64,000 bases of DNA from Salinispora cortesiana (GTDB lineage: Bacteria; Actinomycetota; Actinomycetes; Mycobacteriales; Micromonosporaceae): contig NZ_AXVR01000003.1 in NCBI RefSeq assembly GCF_000484695.1, forward strand, positions 1 to 64,000, in the 5' to 3' direction. The notes under the pieces are model-generated. The model had not been told where the DNA came from. It ran no database searches and saw only the letters and a list, made by a program, of their open reading frames with translations. Below, one piece after another: positions 26,308-35,287 of this stretch (its first letter is position 1; the number at the start of each line of letters is the position of its first letter). Position numbers and translations under genes: made by a program.

Positions 26308-26703
26308 TCAGCTGGTGCCGCTGGCCGCGGGGGTCTTCGTGCCGCCTGACGCGGAGGAGGTGCCGGTGCTCTTCGAGGGTGCGCCGCCCGCGGCGGAACC
26401 GTTCGACGTCGATCCGCTCGAGGCTGACCCGCTTGCGGACGAGTCGCTCGAGGTCGATCCGCTCGACGAGCCGGACTCGTTGCTCGCGGCGGCGGGCTTG
26501 CTGGCCGTGCTACCCGAGCCGGAGTCGGTGCGGGAGTCGGTGCGGTAGAAGCCCGACCCCTTGAACACGATGCCGACGGAGTTGAACAGCTTCCGCAACC
26601 GCCCCGCACAGGTCGGGCACTCGGTCAGCGGCTCGTCGGTGAAGGACTGCACCGCCTCGAGCTGGTGGCCGCACGCGGTGCAGGTGTACTGGTACGTGGG
26701 CAC
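26308..26703 (-). CDS. FmdB family zinc-ribbon protein
   Basis: A 131-aa protein. The N-terminal zinc ribbon VPTYQYTCTACGHQLE ... ECPTCAG has two CxxC pairs, followed by LRKLFNSVGIVFKGSGFYRTD, the complete FmdB core (about 1-57). The rest is a Ser/Gly/Thr/Ala low-complexity tail. GTG 26703 is preceded by GGAGGAGAAC. The family is called a putative regulator, but its function is unclear. Confidence 0.88.
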   Translation of the reverse strand: MPTYQYTCTACGHQLEAVQSFTDEPLTECPTCAGRLRKLFNSVGIVFKGSGFYRTDSRTDSGSGSTASKPAAASNESGSSSGSTSSDSSASGSASSGSTSNGSAAGGAPSKSTGTSSASGGTKTPAASGTS

Positions 26704-26817
26704 GTTCTCCTCCGGAACTGACACTGTCGGTTGGCACTCGGCATATTCGAGTGCCAATGGTGCGTCATCACCCCCGGGTTCGTCCAGCGGACGTGTGGGG
26801 CGCGACACCGCGCGGGT

Positions 26818-27447
26818 TCAGCGCGGTGCGGCACCATCCAGCGTACGCAGGCCGTCGGTCGGGGTGACCACAGCGTGGACCGGACGGTCGTGCGACTCCG
26901 CCGGCAGCGCGTTGACCAGCTCACCATCGTGTAGCGGCACCACGGTCAGGGTGGTCGCCGGGACCCGGGCGAGCGCCCGGTCGTAGGAGCCGCCGCCGCG
27001 CCCCAGGCGCACCCCCCGCCAGTCCACCGCCAGCGCCGGCAGCACCACCAGGTCGGCCGTCGCGAGCGCGGCCCGGCCGAGCGGGGGCGCGGTCGGCTCC
27101 CGCATCCCCCGCCCGGCCGCGGCCAGATCGTCGGGCCCGGTCCACGGCGCCCAGTCCAGGTCGAGGTCGGCCCGGAGCACCGGCAGCAGCAGCTCGGCCC
27201 CCTCCGGCAGCGCGGCGTGCAGCACCGTCGGCAGGTCCGCGCCGCCCGGTTCGGTGGCGACCGGTTGGTACGCCGTCATCCGGCGCGGGCGCAGTCGGCG
27301 GACCAGGGCGACCAGGCTGGCCTGGACCTGCCGGGCGGCGGCGGCCCGCTCGGCGTCGCTGAGCCGCTGGCGGTGGGCGAGCAGTCTGGTCCGCGTCGCA
27401 AACTTCGCATCGCGGGTCACTGCCGCTCGATCAGAAAAATCTGGCAC
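26818..27447 (-). CDS. 5-formyltetrahydrofolate cyclo-ligase
   Basis: A 209-aa enzyme that converts 5-formyl-THF to 5,10-methenyl-THF with ATP. KFATRTRLLAHRQRL opens the domain, PVLRADLDLDWAPW and PALAVDWRGVRLGRGGGSYDRAL follow; the last is the GxGxGxYD nucleotide-binding signature. HDRPVHAVVTPTD is the usual C-terminal block. The FmdB and galU genes flank it as in other actinobacteria. The start is a GTG with weak upstream support. Confidence 0.88.
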   Translation of the reverse strand: MPDFSDRAAVTRDAKFATRTRLLAHRQRLSDAERAAAARQVQASLVALVRRLRPRRMTAYQPVATEPGGADLPTVLHAALPEGAELLLPVLRADLDLDWAPWTGPDDLAAAGRGMREPTAPPLGRAALATADLVVLPALAVDWRGVRLGRGGGSYDRALARVPATTLTVVPLHDGELVNALPAESHDRPVHAVVTPTDGLRTLDGAAPR

Positions 27448-27532
27448 GCAACACTCCTGACGCAGGACTCATCCGGGAGTGACTCTGTGTCAGCATCGCA
27501 AGCATCGGCCGGCGAAGTCCCGGGGGGACCGA

Positions 27533-29785
27533 GTGACACTACGGGCACGCTTAACCGCAGCCTTCCTCACGGTGGTGGCCGGCCCGGTGCTGGTCGGGGC
27601 GTACTTCGTGGGGTCCGCCGTGACCAGTATCGATCGAAATCGGTCCGCCGAGCGGCTCGAGGTTGCCGCGACCACCGTCCGAACCGCGGTTGACGCGCTC
27701 TGCCAGCAGCTGCGGGCCGCCGCGGAGGTGGTGGCTCTCGCCGCCGACCAGGCGGTCGCCGCGGGGCAGGTGGTCGATCGGGGTCTCGCCGCCGCCGTGC
27801 GGGTTACCGACATTGACGGCCAGGTGCTCCACGCCACCACACCGCTGCCCGCCGCGCCCTGGCGGGACTGCGCGGCCCGTACCCCGGCCGACGCTCCGCC
27901 CGGCGCGTTGGCCGCCCGGGTGGACCTGCGGGATGCCACCGGGGTCGCGCAGGGCGCGGTCACCGCCGCGCAGCCGGTCGACCCCGCGTTCGTGGCGCGG
28001 CTGGCGGTGCTCACCGGGGCGGCGGTCACCCTGCTCGACGGCCCGGAGCCGGCCAATCGGCTCCGGCACACCACCGAGTCGGCGGGAGTACGCGAGGCGG
28101 TACTCGGGGCTGTCGGTGGACTGGACGGTGAGCAGGTGGTGGGCACCGACGACGGTCGGTATCTGCGGCGGGTTGACCCGTCCGACCGGCAGCCGCTGTC
28201 GCTGGTGCTCTCCGTTCCGAGCGACCGGCCCCCCAGCCTGTACGCCGCTCTGGTCGCCGCCGTGCTGCTGGCCGTGCTGTTGGCGGTCGTCGTCGCCGGA
28301 CGCCTGGCCCGGACCACCAGCCGGCCCCTGGTCGAACTGGCGGGGGCGGTGGACCGGGTGGCCCGGGGTGACCTGACCGCTCGGGTTCCGGTGCGCGGCC
28401 GGGACGAGATCGGGCGGCTGGCCGGAGCGTTCAACCGGATGACCCGGGAGACCGGCACCTACGTCGCCGCCCTGACCAGCAGCCGGGACCAGCTGCGCGG
28501 GCACCTGGAGGTGCTGGGGGACACCCTGGCCAGCACCCATGACCTGCAGCGCATCCTGCGGGTCATCCTGCACAGCGCAATCGCGGCGACCGGCGCCCGA
28601 GCGGGGGCGGTACTCCTCGTCGATCCGGGCGGGCTACTGGTCGCGCAGGCCACCGAAGGGCTCGAGGCGCCGGCCGGTGAGCCGGGGCCGATCCGGGTGC
28701 CGCTGGGCGACCTGGTAGGCGCGGTAACGGTCAGCGGAGAGGCGCGTCGCGGCCGGGTGGAGCCAACCGCAGCGCCGCCGGGGGAGCCCCCCTGCCGGAC
28801 GTACATCGCGGTGCCCTTCGCGGCTCCGCGGGACGGCGGCCCCGCACGGGACGGCGGTGCCTCGCGGGCTGACAGTCCGTCCCCCCGCGCGGGTGGCCCG
28901 CCGGACGGTGCGGCACCGGCGCCGGCGACGTTCGGCGTGCTCGCCCTCTACGACCGGCTCGGTGGGGAGGAGTTCGACGACGATGACCTGGTCACGCTGC
29001 GGACCTTCGCCGGGCACGCCGCGGTGGCGGTGGACAACGTCCGAGTGCACGAGGAGACCCAGCGGCTGTCGCTGACCGATCCGCTCACCGGCCTCTGGAA
29101 CTACCGTTACCTGCACCAGTCGCTTCGCCGCGAGGTGGAACGGGCCACCCGGTTCGGCCGAATGCTCAGCGTTCTCGCCCTCGACCTGGACCGCTTCAAA
29201 CACGTCAACGACACCCACGGGCACGCCGCCGGGGACCGGGTGCTGATCGAGTTCGCCCGGCGGATCCGGGGCGAGATCCGTGAGGTCGACCTCGCGTTCC
29301 GGTTGGGGGGAGAGGAGTTCGTGGTGCTGTTGCCGGAGACCGACGCCGTGGGTGCATTCACCGTCGCGGAGCGGCTCGGTGCGGCGGTACGCGACACCCC
29401 GATCGCCGTCGGCGGGTTGGCCGCCCCGGTCCTGGTGCCGGTGACCGTCTCTATTGGTGTCGCTGTCCACCCCGACCACGGCGGCACCGGACAGGAGGTG
29501 CTCAATGCCGCTGATAAAGCCCTGTACGCGGCGAAAGCCAGCGGCCGAGACACCTGCCGGGTCGCCGGGGCGGCGAAGGCACCCGCGCCCGTATCCGGGC
29601 TACCGGCGCCGTCCGGCTCGGACGAGGGGCCGCCCCGAGCCGGCGCGCGGCGCGAGCCGTCGGCCCAGCCCGGTGCCGCTGGCGGGAACGGGTCGGAGAC
29701 CGAGGTGGCGCCGGGGTCGGGGGCGGTGGCTCCCCGCGGCGCGACTTCCGGTCCTCACCCGCCACGGCAGAGCCGTGGCCGATAG
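27533..29785 (+). CDS. Diguanylate cyclase with HAMP, GAF and GGDEF domains
   Basis: A 750-aa membrane receptor. An N-terminal helix (about 5-25), an extracytoplasmic sensor part (about 30-235), a second helix (about 240-262), a HAMP domain (about 263-315), a GAF-like part (about 330-500, interrupted by a Pro/Gly-rich insert) and a GGDEF domain (about 515-680). The active site reads GGEEF near residue 593. REVD lies five residues before it, forming the RxxD inhibitory site, so c-di-GMP synthesis with product inhibition is predicted. The tail is disordered. GTG 27533 follows a GGGGGG run. Confidence 0.9.
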   Translation: MTLRARLTAAFLTVVAGPVLVGAYFVGSAVTSIDRNRSAERLEVAATTVRTAVDALCQQLRAAAEVVALAADQAVAAGQVVDRGLAAAVRVTDIDGQVLHATTPLPAAPWRDCAARTPADAPPGALAARVDLRDATGVAQGAVTAAQPVDPAFVARLAVLTGAAVTLLDGPEPANRLRHTTESAGVREAVLGAVGGLDGEQVVGTDDGRYLRRVDPSDRQPLSLVLSVPSDRPPSLYAALVAAVLLAVLLAVVVAGRLARTTSRPLVELAGAVDRVARGDLTARVPVRGRDEIGRLAGAFNRMTRETGTYVAALTSSRDQLRGHLEVLGDTLASTHDLQRILRVILHSAIAATGARAGAVLLVDPGGLLVAQATEGLEAPAGEPGPIRVPLGDLVGAVTVSGEARRGRVEPTAAPPGEPPCRTYIAVPFAAPRDGGPARDGGASRADSPSPRAGGPPDGAAPAPATFGVLALYDRLGGEEFDDDDLVTLRTFAGHAAVAVDNVRVHEETQRLSLTDPLTGLWNYRYLHQSLRREVERATRFGRMLSVLALDLDRFKHVNDTHGHAAGDRVLIEFARRIRGEIREVDLAFRLGGEEFVVLLPETDAVGAFTVAERLGAAVRDTPIAVGGLAAPVLVPVTVSIGVAVHPDHGGTGQEVLNAADKALYAAKASGRDTCRVAGAAKAPAPVSGLPAPSGSDEGPPRAGARREPSAQPGAAGGNGSETEVAPGSGAVAPRGATSGPHPPRQSRGR

Positions 29786-29794
29786 TCTCGCGGC

Positions 29795-30751
29795 ATGTCG
29801 GAGCACTCAGCGAATCCTCCATCGGCGGCCACCGCGACCGGCGGTCCGCGCGCGGTCAAGGCGGTCATTCCGGCTGCCGGGCTCGCCACCCGCTTCCTGC
29901 CCGCCACCAAAGCGGTGCCCAAGGAGCTGCTCCCCGTGGTTGACCGGCCGGTGTTGCAGTACATCGTCGAGGAGGCCACCCAGGCCGGGATCACCGACGT
30001 CCTGCTGATCACCGGGCGCGGCAAGACTTCCATGGTTGATCACTTCGACCGCCGTCCCGACCTGGAGGAACGGCTCGCGAAGAAGCCGGAGCTGCTGGCC
30101 GCGGTCAAGCGGACCGAGGACCTGGCCGCCATCTACACCTGCCGGCAGCCGGATCAGCTCGGGCTCGGCCACGCCGTCGGCTATGCCGAGTCCCACGTCG
30201 GGGACCAGCCCTTCGCGGTGCTGCTCGGGGACGAGTTCGTGAAGCCGACCGAGCCGCTGCTGCCGGCCATGTTGGAGCTGCAGGCCCGTACGGGCGGGAT
30301 CGTGCTGGCCTTCTTCGAGGTCGAACCCGACCAGACTACCCGCTACGGCATCGCCTCGGTGGCTTCGGCCGAGGCGGAGCTCGCCGACATCGGCGACGTG
30401 GTCCGGGTGACCGGCATGGTGGAGAAGCCGGAGCCGGAGGAGGCTCCCAGTAATCTCGCCGTATTGGGCCGATACGTCCTTCCTGGCCGGATCTTCGACG
30501 CGATCCGCCGGACCGATCCGGGCAGTGGCGGCGAGATCCAACTGACCGATGCGATGGAGATCCTGCGCACCGAGGGGGTGCCGGTGCACGCCATCGTCTA
30601 TCGGGGAACCCGGTACGACACGGGCATGCCGTTGGGCTATCTCCAGACCGTCGTGCAGATCGCCGCGGAACGCGACGACCTTGGCGCCGAGTTCCGTAAG
30701 TGGCTCGCCGACTTTGTCAACGCGGGCTCCTCGGGTGGTCCACGTACATGA
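29795..30751 (+). CDS. galU: UTP-glucose-1-phosphate uridylyltransferase
   Basis: A 318-aa nucleotidyltransferase that makes UDP-glucose. VIPAAGLATRFLPATKAVPKE is the signature nucleotide-binding loop; LPVVDRPVLQYIVEEA, GLGHAVGYAE, FAVLLGDEFV and EIQLTDAM follow in GalU order. It feeds UDP-glucose into polysaccharide and glycolipid synthesis. Its stop overlaps the start of moeA (ATGA), so the two are coupled. Confidence 0.95.
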   Translation: MSEHSANPPSAATATGGPRAVKAVIPAAGLATRFLPATKAVPKELLPVVDRPVLQYIVEEATQAGITDVLLITGRGKTSMVDHFDRRPDLEERLAKKPELLAAVKRTEDLAAIYTCRQPDQLGLGHAVGYAESHVGDQPFAVLLGDEFVKPTEPLLPAMLELQARTGGIVLAFFEVEPDQTTRYGIASVASAEAELADIGDVVRVTGMVEKPEPEEAPSNLAVLGRYVLPGRIFDAIRRTDPGSGGEIQLTDAMEILRTEGVPVHAIVYRGTRYDTGMPLGYLQTVVQIAAERDDLGAEFRKWLADFVNAGSSGGPRT

Positions 30752-32061
30752 CCGCGACGGCCGACGCCGAGGCGGCCGTGAACGAGTTGACGCCGCTCGC
30801 CGACTACCTGGGCAGTGTGCTGCGCAGGTTACGCGCACTGCCGCCACTCGACCTCGACCTCACCCAGGCGTACGGCAACGTCCTCGCTGAGGATGTCGTC
30901 GCGACGCACTCCGTTCCCGCCTTCGACCAGGCGGCCGTGGACGGGTACGCGGCGTGCTGGGAGGACATTGCCGCCGGCGGCCGCGGCGTCGGGTACCTGC
31001 CGGCCCAGGCCGGCTCGCCGGGCGGGCGGGTCGTGCAGCTCAACGTCGTCGGTGACCTGGGTGCCGCTAGCTGGCGTCCGGTCCGACTTACCCCGGGGGC
31101 CTGTTTCTCGGTGGCCGCCGGGGCGCCGCTGCCGATCGGCGCGGACGTGGTGGTTCCAGTCGAGTGGACCGACCAGGGCATGGCCTCGGTGGAGATCCAC
31201 CGAGTACCGAAGCGGGGGTACAGCGTCCGCAAGGCCGGCGAGGAGATCCCGGCCGGCACGTTGCTCGCCCGGGCCGGTACCTACGTCTCGCCGGCGCTGG
31301 TCGCCGTGCTAGCCGCCACCGGAATCGGCCATGTGGTGGTCCGGCCGAGCCCACGCGTGGTGGTCGTGGCGACCGGTGACGAACTCGTCGAGGTGGGGCG
31401 GGGCAGTCAACCCGGCCAGGTGGTGGACGTGAACTCGCACGCGTTGACCGCGGCGGCGGCCGAGGCCGGCGCTCTCGCGTACCGGGTGGGCATCTGCGAC
31501 GACGACCCGGAGGGGCTACGTGGCCTGCTGGAGGACCAGACCCTGCGGGCCGATCTGATCATCACTACCGGTGGCACCGGCACCGGGCCGGGCGACATGG
31601 TCCGGCGGATTCTCTCCCGTCGGGAGGGGAACCGGACCGGACCGGTGGCCTTCACCGAGGTGGCGCTCTACCCCGGCACCGCGCTCGGGTTCGGCACGGT
31701 CGGCCCGGAGGAGGTACCGGTGGTCTGCCTGCCCGGTGATCCGGGGGCGGCACTGATCGGTTTCGAGGTACTGGCCAGGCCGGTGATCAATATGTTGGCT
31801 GGGGCGGAGCCGGTCTTTCGCCCCGGCGTTCGGGGACATCTACTGGAGACGACTTCTTCGCCGGCGGGGTTGCGTGAGTTTCGGCCGGCGCAGGTCGCGG
31901 AACGGCGCGGCGGCGGCTACACCGTCCAGCCGCTGCGTGGCGGGCCGCTGGCCCTGTCCGGGTTGGCCGAGGCGAACGGGCTGTTGGTGCTCGGTGAGCG
32001 GGTGACCACCGCGGCGGCGGGCTCCACCGTGGATGTGTTGCTGCTGGACCGACGTCGGTGA
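30748..32061 (+). CDS. moeA: MoeA family protein (molybdopterin molybdenumtransferase or gephyrin-like Glp)
   Basis: A 437-aa MoeA/gephyrin-type protein. FDQAAVDGYA near residue 55 is the conserved substrate block, GAPLPIGADVVVPVEWTD follows, and the MoCF domain is shown by VVVVATGDELVEVG and ITTGGTGTGPGD. The start ATG overlaps the galU stop. In Corynebacterium the gene in this galU-moeA-rimJ-glpR order encodes Glp, a MoeA paralogue that works with its receptor in the divisome. Because sepX follows here, a division role is possible besides, or instead of, molybdenum insertion. Confidence 0.9.
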   Translation: MTATADAEAAVNELTPLADYLGSVLRRLRALPPLDLDLTQAYGNVLAEDVVATHSVPAFDQAAVDGYAACWEDIAAGGRGVGYLPAQAGSPGGRVVQLNVVGDLGAASWRPVRLTPGACFSVAAGAPLPIGADVVVPVEWTDQGMASVEIHRVPKRGYSVRKAGEEIPAGTLLARAGTYVSPALVAVLAATGIGHVVVRPSPRVVVVATGDELVEVGRGSQPGQVVDVNSHALTAAAAEAGALAYRVGICDDDPEGLRGLLEDQTLRADLIITTGGTGTGPGDMVRRILSRREGNRTGPVAFTEVALYPGTALGFGTVGPEEVPVVCLPGDPGAALIGFEVLARPVINMLAGAEPVFRPGVRGHLLETTSSPAGLREFRPAQVAERRGGGYTVQPLRGGPLALSGLAEANGLLVLGERVTTAAAGSTVDVLLLDRRR

Positions 32062-32103
32062 GGTGCTTGCCCCGGCCGGTGCCGGGGGCGGAGGATCACC
32101 CGG

Positions 32104-32751
32104 GTGAGCCTTCTGGGACGCCGCACGCCGGGATGGCCCGCCGTGTTGGCGGACGGTCCGGTGTTGTTGCGGCCCTACCGGCGTTCGGACGCCGTGGCCT
32201 GGTCTGAGGTGCGCCGCGCCAACGAGGCGTGGCTCGCCCCCTGGGAGGCCTCGCTCCCGGGCGCCTGGGCGGACCTGAACTCACTCGACGCCTTTCGCTG
32301 GGTGTATCGGGAGCAGCGCCGCGCGGCCCGGACCGGCGAGAGCATGCCGTTTGTGGTCTGTCTCCGCGAGGGGGGACGGGAGCGCCTGGTTGGGCATCTG
32401 AATGTCGGCAGCATCGTGCGCCAGGCGTTCTGCTCGGGCTGCGTCGGCTACTGGGTGGATTCCCGGGTGGCGGGGCGAGGCATTATCCCTACCGCGCTTG
32501 CCCTGGCCGTGGACCACGCCTTCGGGCCGGGCGGGCTGCACCGGGTCGAGATCAGCATCCGCCCGGAGAACCAGCCGTCGCGTCGGGTGATGGAGAAGCT
32601 GGGCTTTCGCGAGGAGGCGTACCACGTGCGATACATGCACATCGACGGCGCCTGGCGTGACCACATCGGGTACGCCCTGACCAGCGAGGACGTGGCGGCC
32701 GAGGGGGGCCTGCTGGCCCGTTGGTACCGGCTGCGGGCAGCGACCGGCTGA
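32104..32751 (+). CDS. GNAT N-acetyltransferase, RimJ/RimL type
   Basis: A 215-aa GNAT enzyme. VLLRPYRRSDAVAWSEVR begins the fold, the acetyl-CoA loop is in SRVAGRGIIPTALAL (RxxGxG/A form), and RPENQPSRRVMEKLGF is the closing RimJ/RimL motif. Such enzymes acetylate N-terminal residues of proteins, for instance ribosomal ones. GTG 32104 follows GGAGGATCACC. It lies between moeA and sepX, as in many actinobacteria. Confidence 0.9.
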   Translation: MSLLGRRTPGWPAVLADGPVLLRPYRRSDAVAWSEVRRANEAWLAPWEASLPGAWADLNSLDAFRWVYREQRRAARTGESMPFVVCLREGGRERLVGHLNVGSIVRQAFCSGCVGYWVDSRVAGRGIIPTALALAVDHAFGPGGLHRVEISIRPENQPSRRVMEKLGFREEAYHVRYMHIDGAWRDHIGYALTSEDVAAEGGLLARWYRLRAATG

Positions 32752-32934
32752 ACGGTCCCGACTGGGAGGTCCGGCGCGGCGCGTCACCATCCGGTGTTTT
32801 CGCCCGTAACCTCAGGTAACTGCAAGCTACGGCATTTGCAGTCCACCCGTAGGATCTTCGGCTTCAGGCCGAAACATAAAAGATCATTCGGCTGGCCTGT
32901 GCTTGTCTGAAATTCGGTGACGGGAGGGGTGAGG

Positions 32935-33756
32935 GTGCCGACCTCGGTGCTCCTCGCCGTCCTCGCCGCTGCCGGCCTGCTCGCCCTGGCGCCGGCCCTG
33001 GTCCGCCGGTACGACGCGACCGAGCGGCTGGCGGCGGAGCGGGCGAAGTCGACGGCGCGGGTGCTCCAGCGCCGTCGACGACGCCGCACTGTCCCCGGTC
33101 GTCGGCCAATAAATCCGCCGCGTTCACTTTCGGTTACGTTGAGTGAAAAATGGGGGTCCGGTGCTGCCGTGGCCTCCGTTGCCGAACCGGAATCAGGGTC
33201 CCGTCGATCGGACCAGCTGCGCGCAGTTCCAGCGAAGCCTAACCGCCAGCGTCGCCTCAGCGGGCGCTCGGCTGCCGGCCCCCGCCGGCCTCCGCCGCGT
33301 CGCCGCCAGCACCCCCCCGCCATCTACCGGCGGCGGCGGGTGCTCGCCGCGCTGTTCCTGCTCAACGCCGTCGAGTTGGTCGGTGTGCTCCTCGTCAGCC
33401 CCGGGTTCTGGATTGGCTTCGTCGTCACCGGCACCCTGCTCCTGGCCTACGTCGCCCACCTGCGCTCTCGCGCCCTCGCCGACCAGCGCCGCCGACGCGC
33501 CCAGGCCCGCGAGGCGGCCTGGCTGGCCGCCCGCCAGGCCGAGGTGCGGCGCGAGCAGGCGCGCCGGGCCGCGGCCCGGCGGGAAGCGCAGCGCCGCCTG
33601 GCGGCCCAACGGGAGTCGGTGCGCCGTACCGCGATGGGCCTGGACCGGCCGGCGGACCTGCCGGCGGCGGCGAACGGTGGGACCGTCTCCTACCGGCGCG
33701 CCGGCGGCCTCCGCGGGCGCCCATATCAGTCCGGACGCGGTGCCCACCCGGCCTGA
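32935..33756 (+). CDS. sepX: Divisome membrane protein SepX/GlpR
   Basis: A 273-aa protein. A first membrane helix lies at the N-terminus (PTSVLLAVLAAAGLLALAP, then ALVRRYDATERL, the family's signature opening). A long basic linker follows (about 45-135), then a helix pair (about 143-180; LAALFLLNAVELVGVLLV) and an Arg/Ala/Glu-rich coiled coil (about 185-235). SepX in Streptomyces and GlpR in corynebacteria have this layout, help early cell-division complexes, and GlpR binds the MoeA-like Glp. GTG 32935 is chosen because GGGAGGGG lies just before it. Confidence 0.85.
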   Translation: MPTSVLLAVLAAAGLLALAPALVRRYDATERLAAERAKSTARVLQRRRRRRTVPGRRPINPPRSLSVTLSEKWGSGAAVASVAEPESGSRRSDQLRAVPAKPNRQRRLSGRSAAGPRRPPPRRRQHPPAIYRRRRVLAALFLLNAVELVGVLLVSPGFWIGFVVTGTLLLAYVAHLRSRALADQRRRRAQAREAAWLAARQAEVRREQARRAAARREAQRRLAAQRESVRRTAMGLDRPADLPAAANGGTVSYRRAGGLRGRPYQSGRGAHPA

Positions 33757-33926
33757 CCTCGGAGATCGCCCGCCTGGCCGGAACCGGTGCGCCCCACCCG
33801 CTCGGGTCGCGTCGCAACCCCCTCGCCACGTCGGGGGCAATTCGCCGGACGGCCAGGGACCTGTTAGCCTTATCGCCGGCCCGCTCGGTGAATGCCGAGT
33901 GGGACCTATGCCGGTACGCCGGCGGA

Positions 33927-34000
33927 GGGGCTGTGGCGCAGACCGGTAGCGCACCTCGTTCGCATCGAGGGGGTCAGGGGTTCAAATCCCCTCAGCTCCA
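33927..34000 (+). tRNA. tRNA-Ala (anticodon CGC)
   Basis: A complete cloverleaf. Acceptor GGGGCTG pairs with CAGCTCC and includes the G3-U70 wobble that identifies alanine tRNAs. The anticodon stem CCTCG/CGAGG closes the loop TTCGCAT, giving anticodon CGC (codon GCG). The T arm is AGGGG-TTCAAAT-CCCCT, and the discriminator is A (34,000). CCA is not encoded. Everything downstream changes from core genes to mobile debris and a biosynthetic cluster, so its 3' end is a likely integration site. Confidence 0.95.
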
Positions 34001-34005
34001 CACAA

Positions 34006-34041
34006 AAGGCCCTGACCAGCAAGAATGCCGGTCAGGGCCTT
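34006..34041 (+). terminator. Hairpin terminator after tRNA-Ala
   Basis: AAGGCCCTGACC (34,006-34,017) and GGTCAGGGCCTT (34,030-34,041) are perfect 12-bp complements around a 12-nt loop, starting 6 bp after the tRNA. The flanks are A-rich on the left and T-rich on the right, so it can work in both directions. Confidence 0.8.
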
Positions 34042-34149
34042 AACTCTTGTCTATGCGATTTTGAATCACCCCCCGGAAACCCCTCCCAAACGCGTGGGCG
34101 CGACCGGGTTCCCGGTGACGGCGGGTCTGCCCGGTTCGCGGGCCGTCAG

Positions 34150-34526
34150 GCGTTCGCCCGCGTGTGTCTAGGTTGCCGGGGACGGCCTATCGCCTGCGCG
34201 CTCGGGACCAGTTGTCGGGCTGGTTCCGAGCTGTTCGAGGATGTGCGAGCCTCGGACGCCGCTCGGTCGAAGTTTGTCTTGCCACCGAGGGCTAACCTGA
34301 CCTCGCTTGCGTAGTATGCGGCCTTGCCGAGATTGAAGTGGAACACCCCTCCTGGCCCGTCCCCATCTGGACCTACATGTGACCGAGCCGCCTGGGCCGT
34401 CGCCAGGGCACGATCGGCCTCCCGGTGATCGGCGGCTACCGCGTACGCCCGCGCTTCCTGACTCGCGAGCCTTAGCTCTGCCGTAGTCGCCGTTCCAGTA
34501 GGCGACGTTTGATTGCACCCAACCAC
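34150..34526 (-). pseudogene. Remnant of an XRE-type regulator, TPR-like C-terminal part
   Basis: The minus-strand frame reads ASQEARAYAVAADHREADRAL ... GVFHFNLGKAAYYASEVRLALGG. This matches the C-terminal helical repeats found in large actinomycete helix-turn-helix regulators (QEARAYAxxGD ... GGxFxFxxxKxxYYAxEVRLALG). The N-terminal DNA-binding part is missing and the end runs into unrelated sequence. I take it as debris at the island edge. Confidence 0.5.
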
Positions 34527-34528
34527 AC

Positions 34529-34717
34529 GTGATACGCCGTGCGCTGGAGGACCTACTGCCGGGGCGAGTTGTAGTCACTGGCACGATCGAGCGCCGGCTC
34601 CTGCTCATCGAACACGGGCACGGGGAGCGATGGATGGCTGTGGACCTGTCTGGCGAGGCGCACGCCACTCGGGGTTGGCCCGGTTGGGCAGCATTGTCGG
34701 CTCCGCCGGAAAACTGA
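34529..34717 (+). CDS. Small hypothetical protein (62 aa)
   Basis: An open frame from GTG 34529 with a plausible beta-rich content (GRVVVTGTIERRLLLIEHG) and fair codon bias. No family is recognised and there is no good ribosome site. It lies among pseudogenes and may be a fragment itself. Confidence 0.3.
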   Translation: MIRRALEDLLPGRVVVTGTIERRLLLIEHGHGERWMAVDLSGEAHATRGWPGWAALSAPPEN

Positions 34718-34764
34718 CCACGTGGTTCCGGCTGAATCGGGACCACCTCCTGAAGCATCGGGAG

Positions 34765-34977
34765 GTGCTGAGCGTGGAGGACTGGGCAGAGATCCGGCGG
34801 CTGCGGCGGTCGGAGGGTATGGCGATTCAGGCCATCGCACGGCGGTTGAGGATGTCTCGCAACACCGTGAAGAGGGCCTGGCTAGTGATCCCGCCGTACC
34901 AGAAGCATGTCGCCGGCTGGGACTTCCACCTGTCGCGGCTGGTGCCGTATATCGCGGCCCTGCAGGTGCGGCGGTGA
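34765..34977 (+). pseudogene. IS21-family IstA transposase fragment with foreign tail
   Basis: From GTG 34765 the frame reads LSVEDWAEIRRLRRSEGMAI then AIARRLRMSRNTVKRA, the N-terminal helix-turn-helix of IstA transposases. After about 37 residues homology stops, and the frame continues with AGWDFHLSRLVPYIAAL, which looks like the C-terminal helix of an SRPBCC/AHSA1 protein. It therefore seems to be a junction of two truncated genes. Confidence 0.6.
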
Positions 34978-35255
34978 GCACCACGATGGTCGAGAAAGTC
35001 GACGATTACCTATGGTCCGCGATTGGGGACCCGACGCGCCGCCGGATGTTCGATCTGCTGCTCGTCGAGGGCGACGGCACCGCGACCACGCTGAGTCAGC
35101 AGTTGCCGGTGACTCGCCAGGCGGTGGCCAAGCACCTTGGGGTCCTCGACCGGGCCGGCCTGGTCCGGGCGACACCGGTCGGCCGGGAGAGGCGGTACCG
35201 GGTGGATGACGCCCAGCGGATCGCCGAGGCAATCCAGCGCACCCGACACGACTGA
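34974..35255 (+). CDS. ArsR family helix-turn-helix regulator
   Basis: A 93-aa winged-helix protein: YLWSAIGDPTRRRMFDLLL, LSQQLPVTRQAVAKHLGVLDRAGLV as recognition helix, and VGRERRYRVDD as wing. It has no metal-binding cysteines, so it belongs to the ArsR branch typically paired with SRPBCC (AHSA1-like) genes, and such a gene follows 33 bp later. GTG 34974 or ATG 34986 may be the start. Confidence 0.8.
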   Translation: MSTTMVEKVDDYLWSAIGDPTRRRMFDLLLVEGDGTATTLSQQLPVTRQAVAKHLGVLDRAGLVRATPVGRERRYRVDDAQRIAEAIQRTRHD

Positions 35256-35287
35256 CGTCGAAGCTGACACGATTGAGGAGAGCCACC

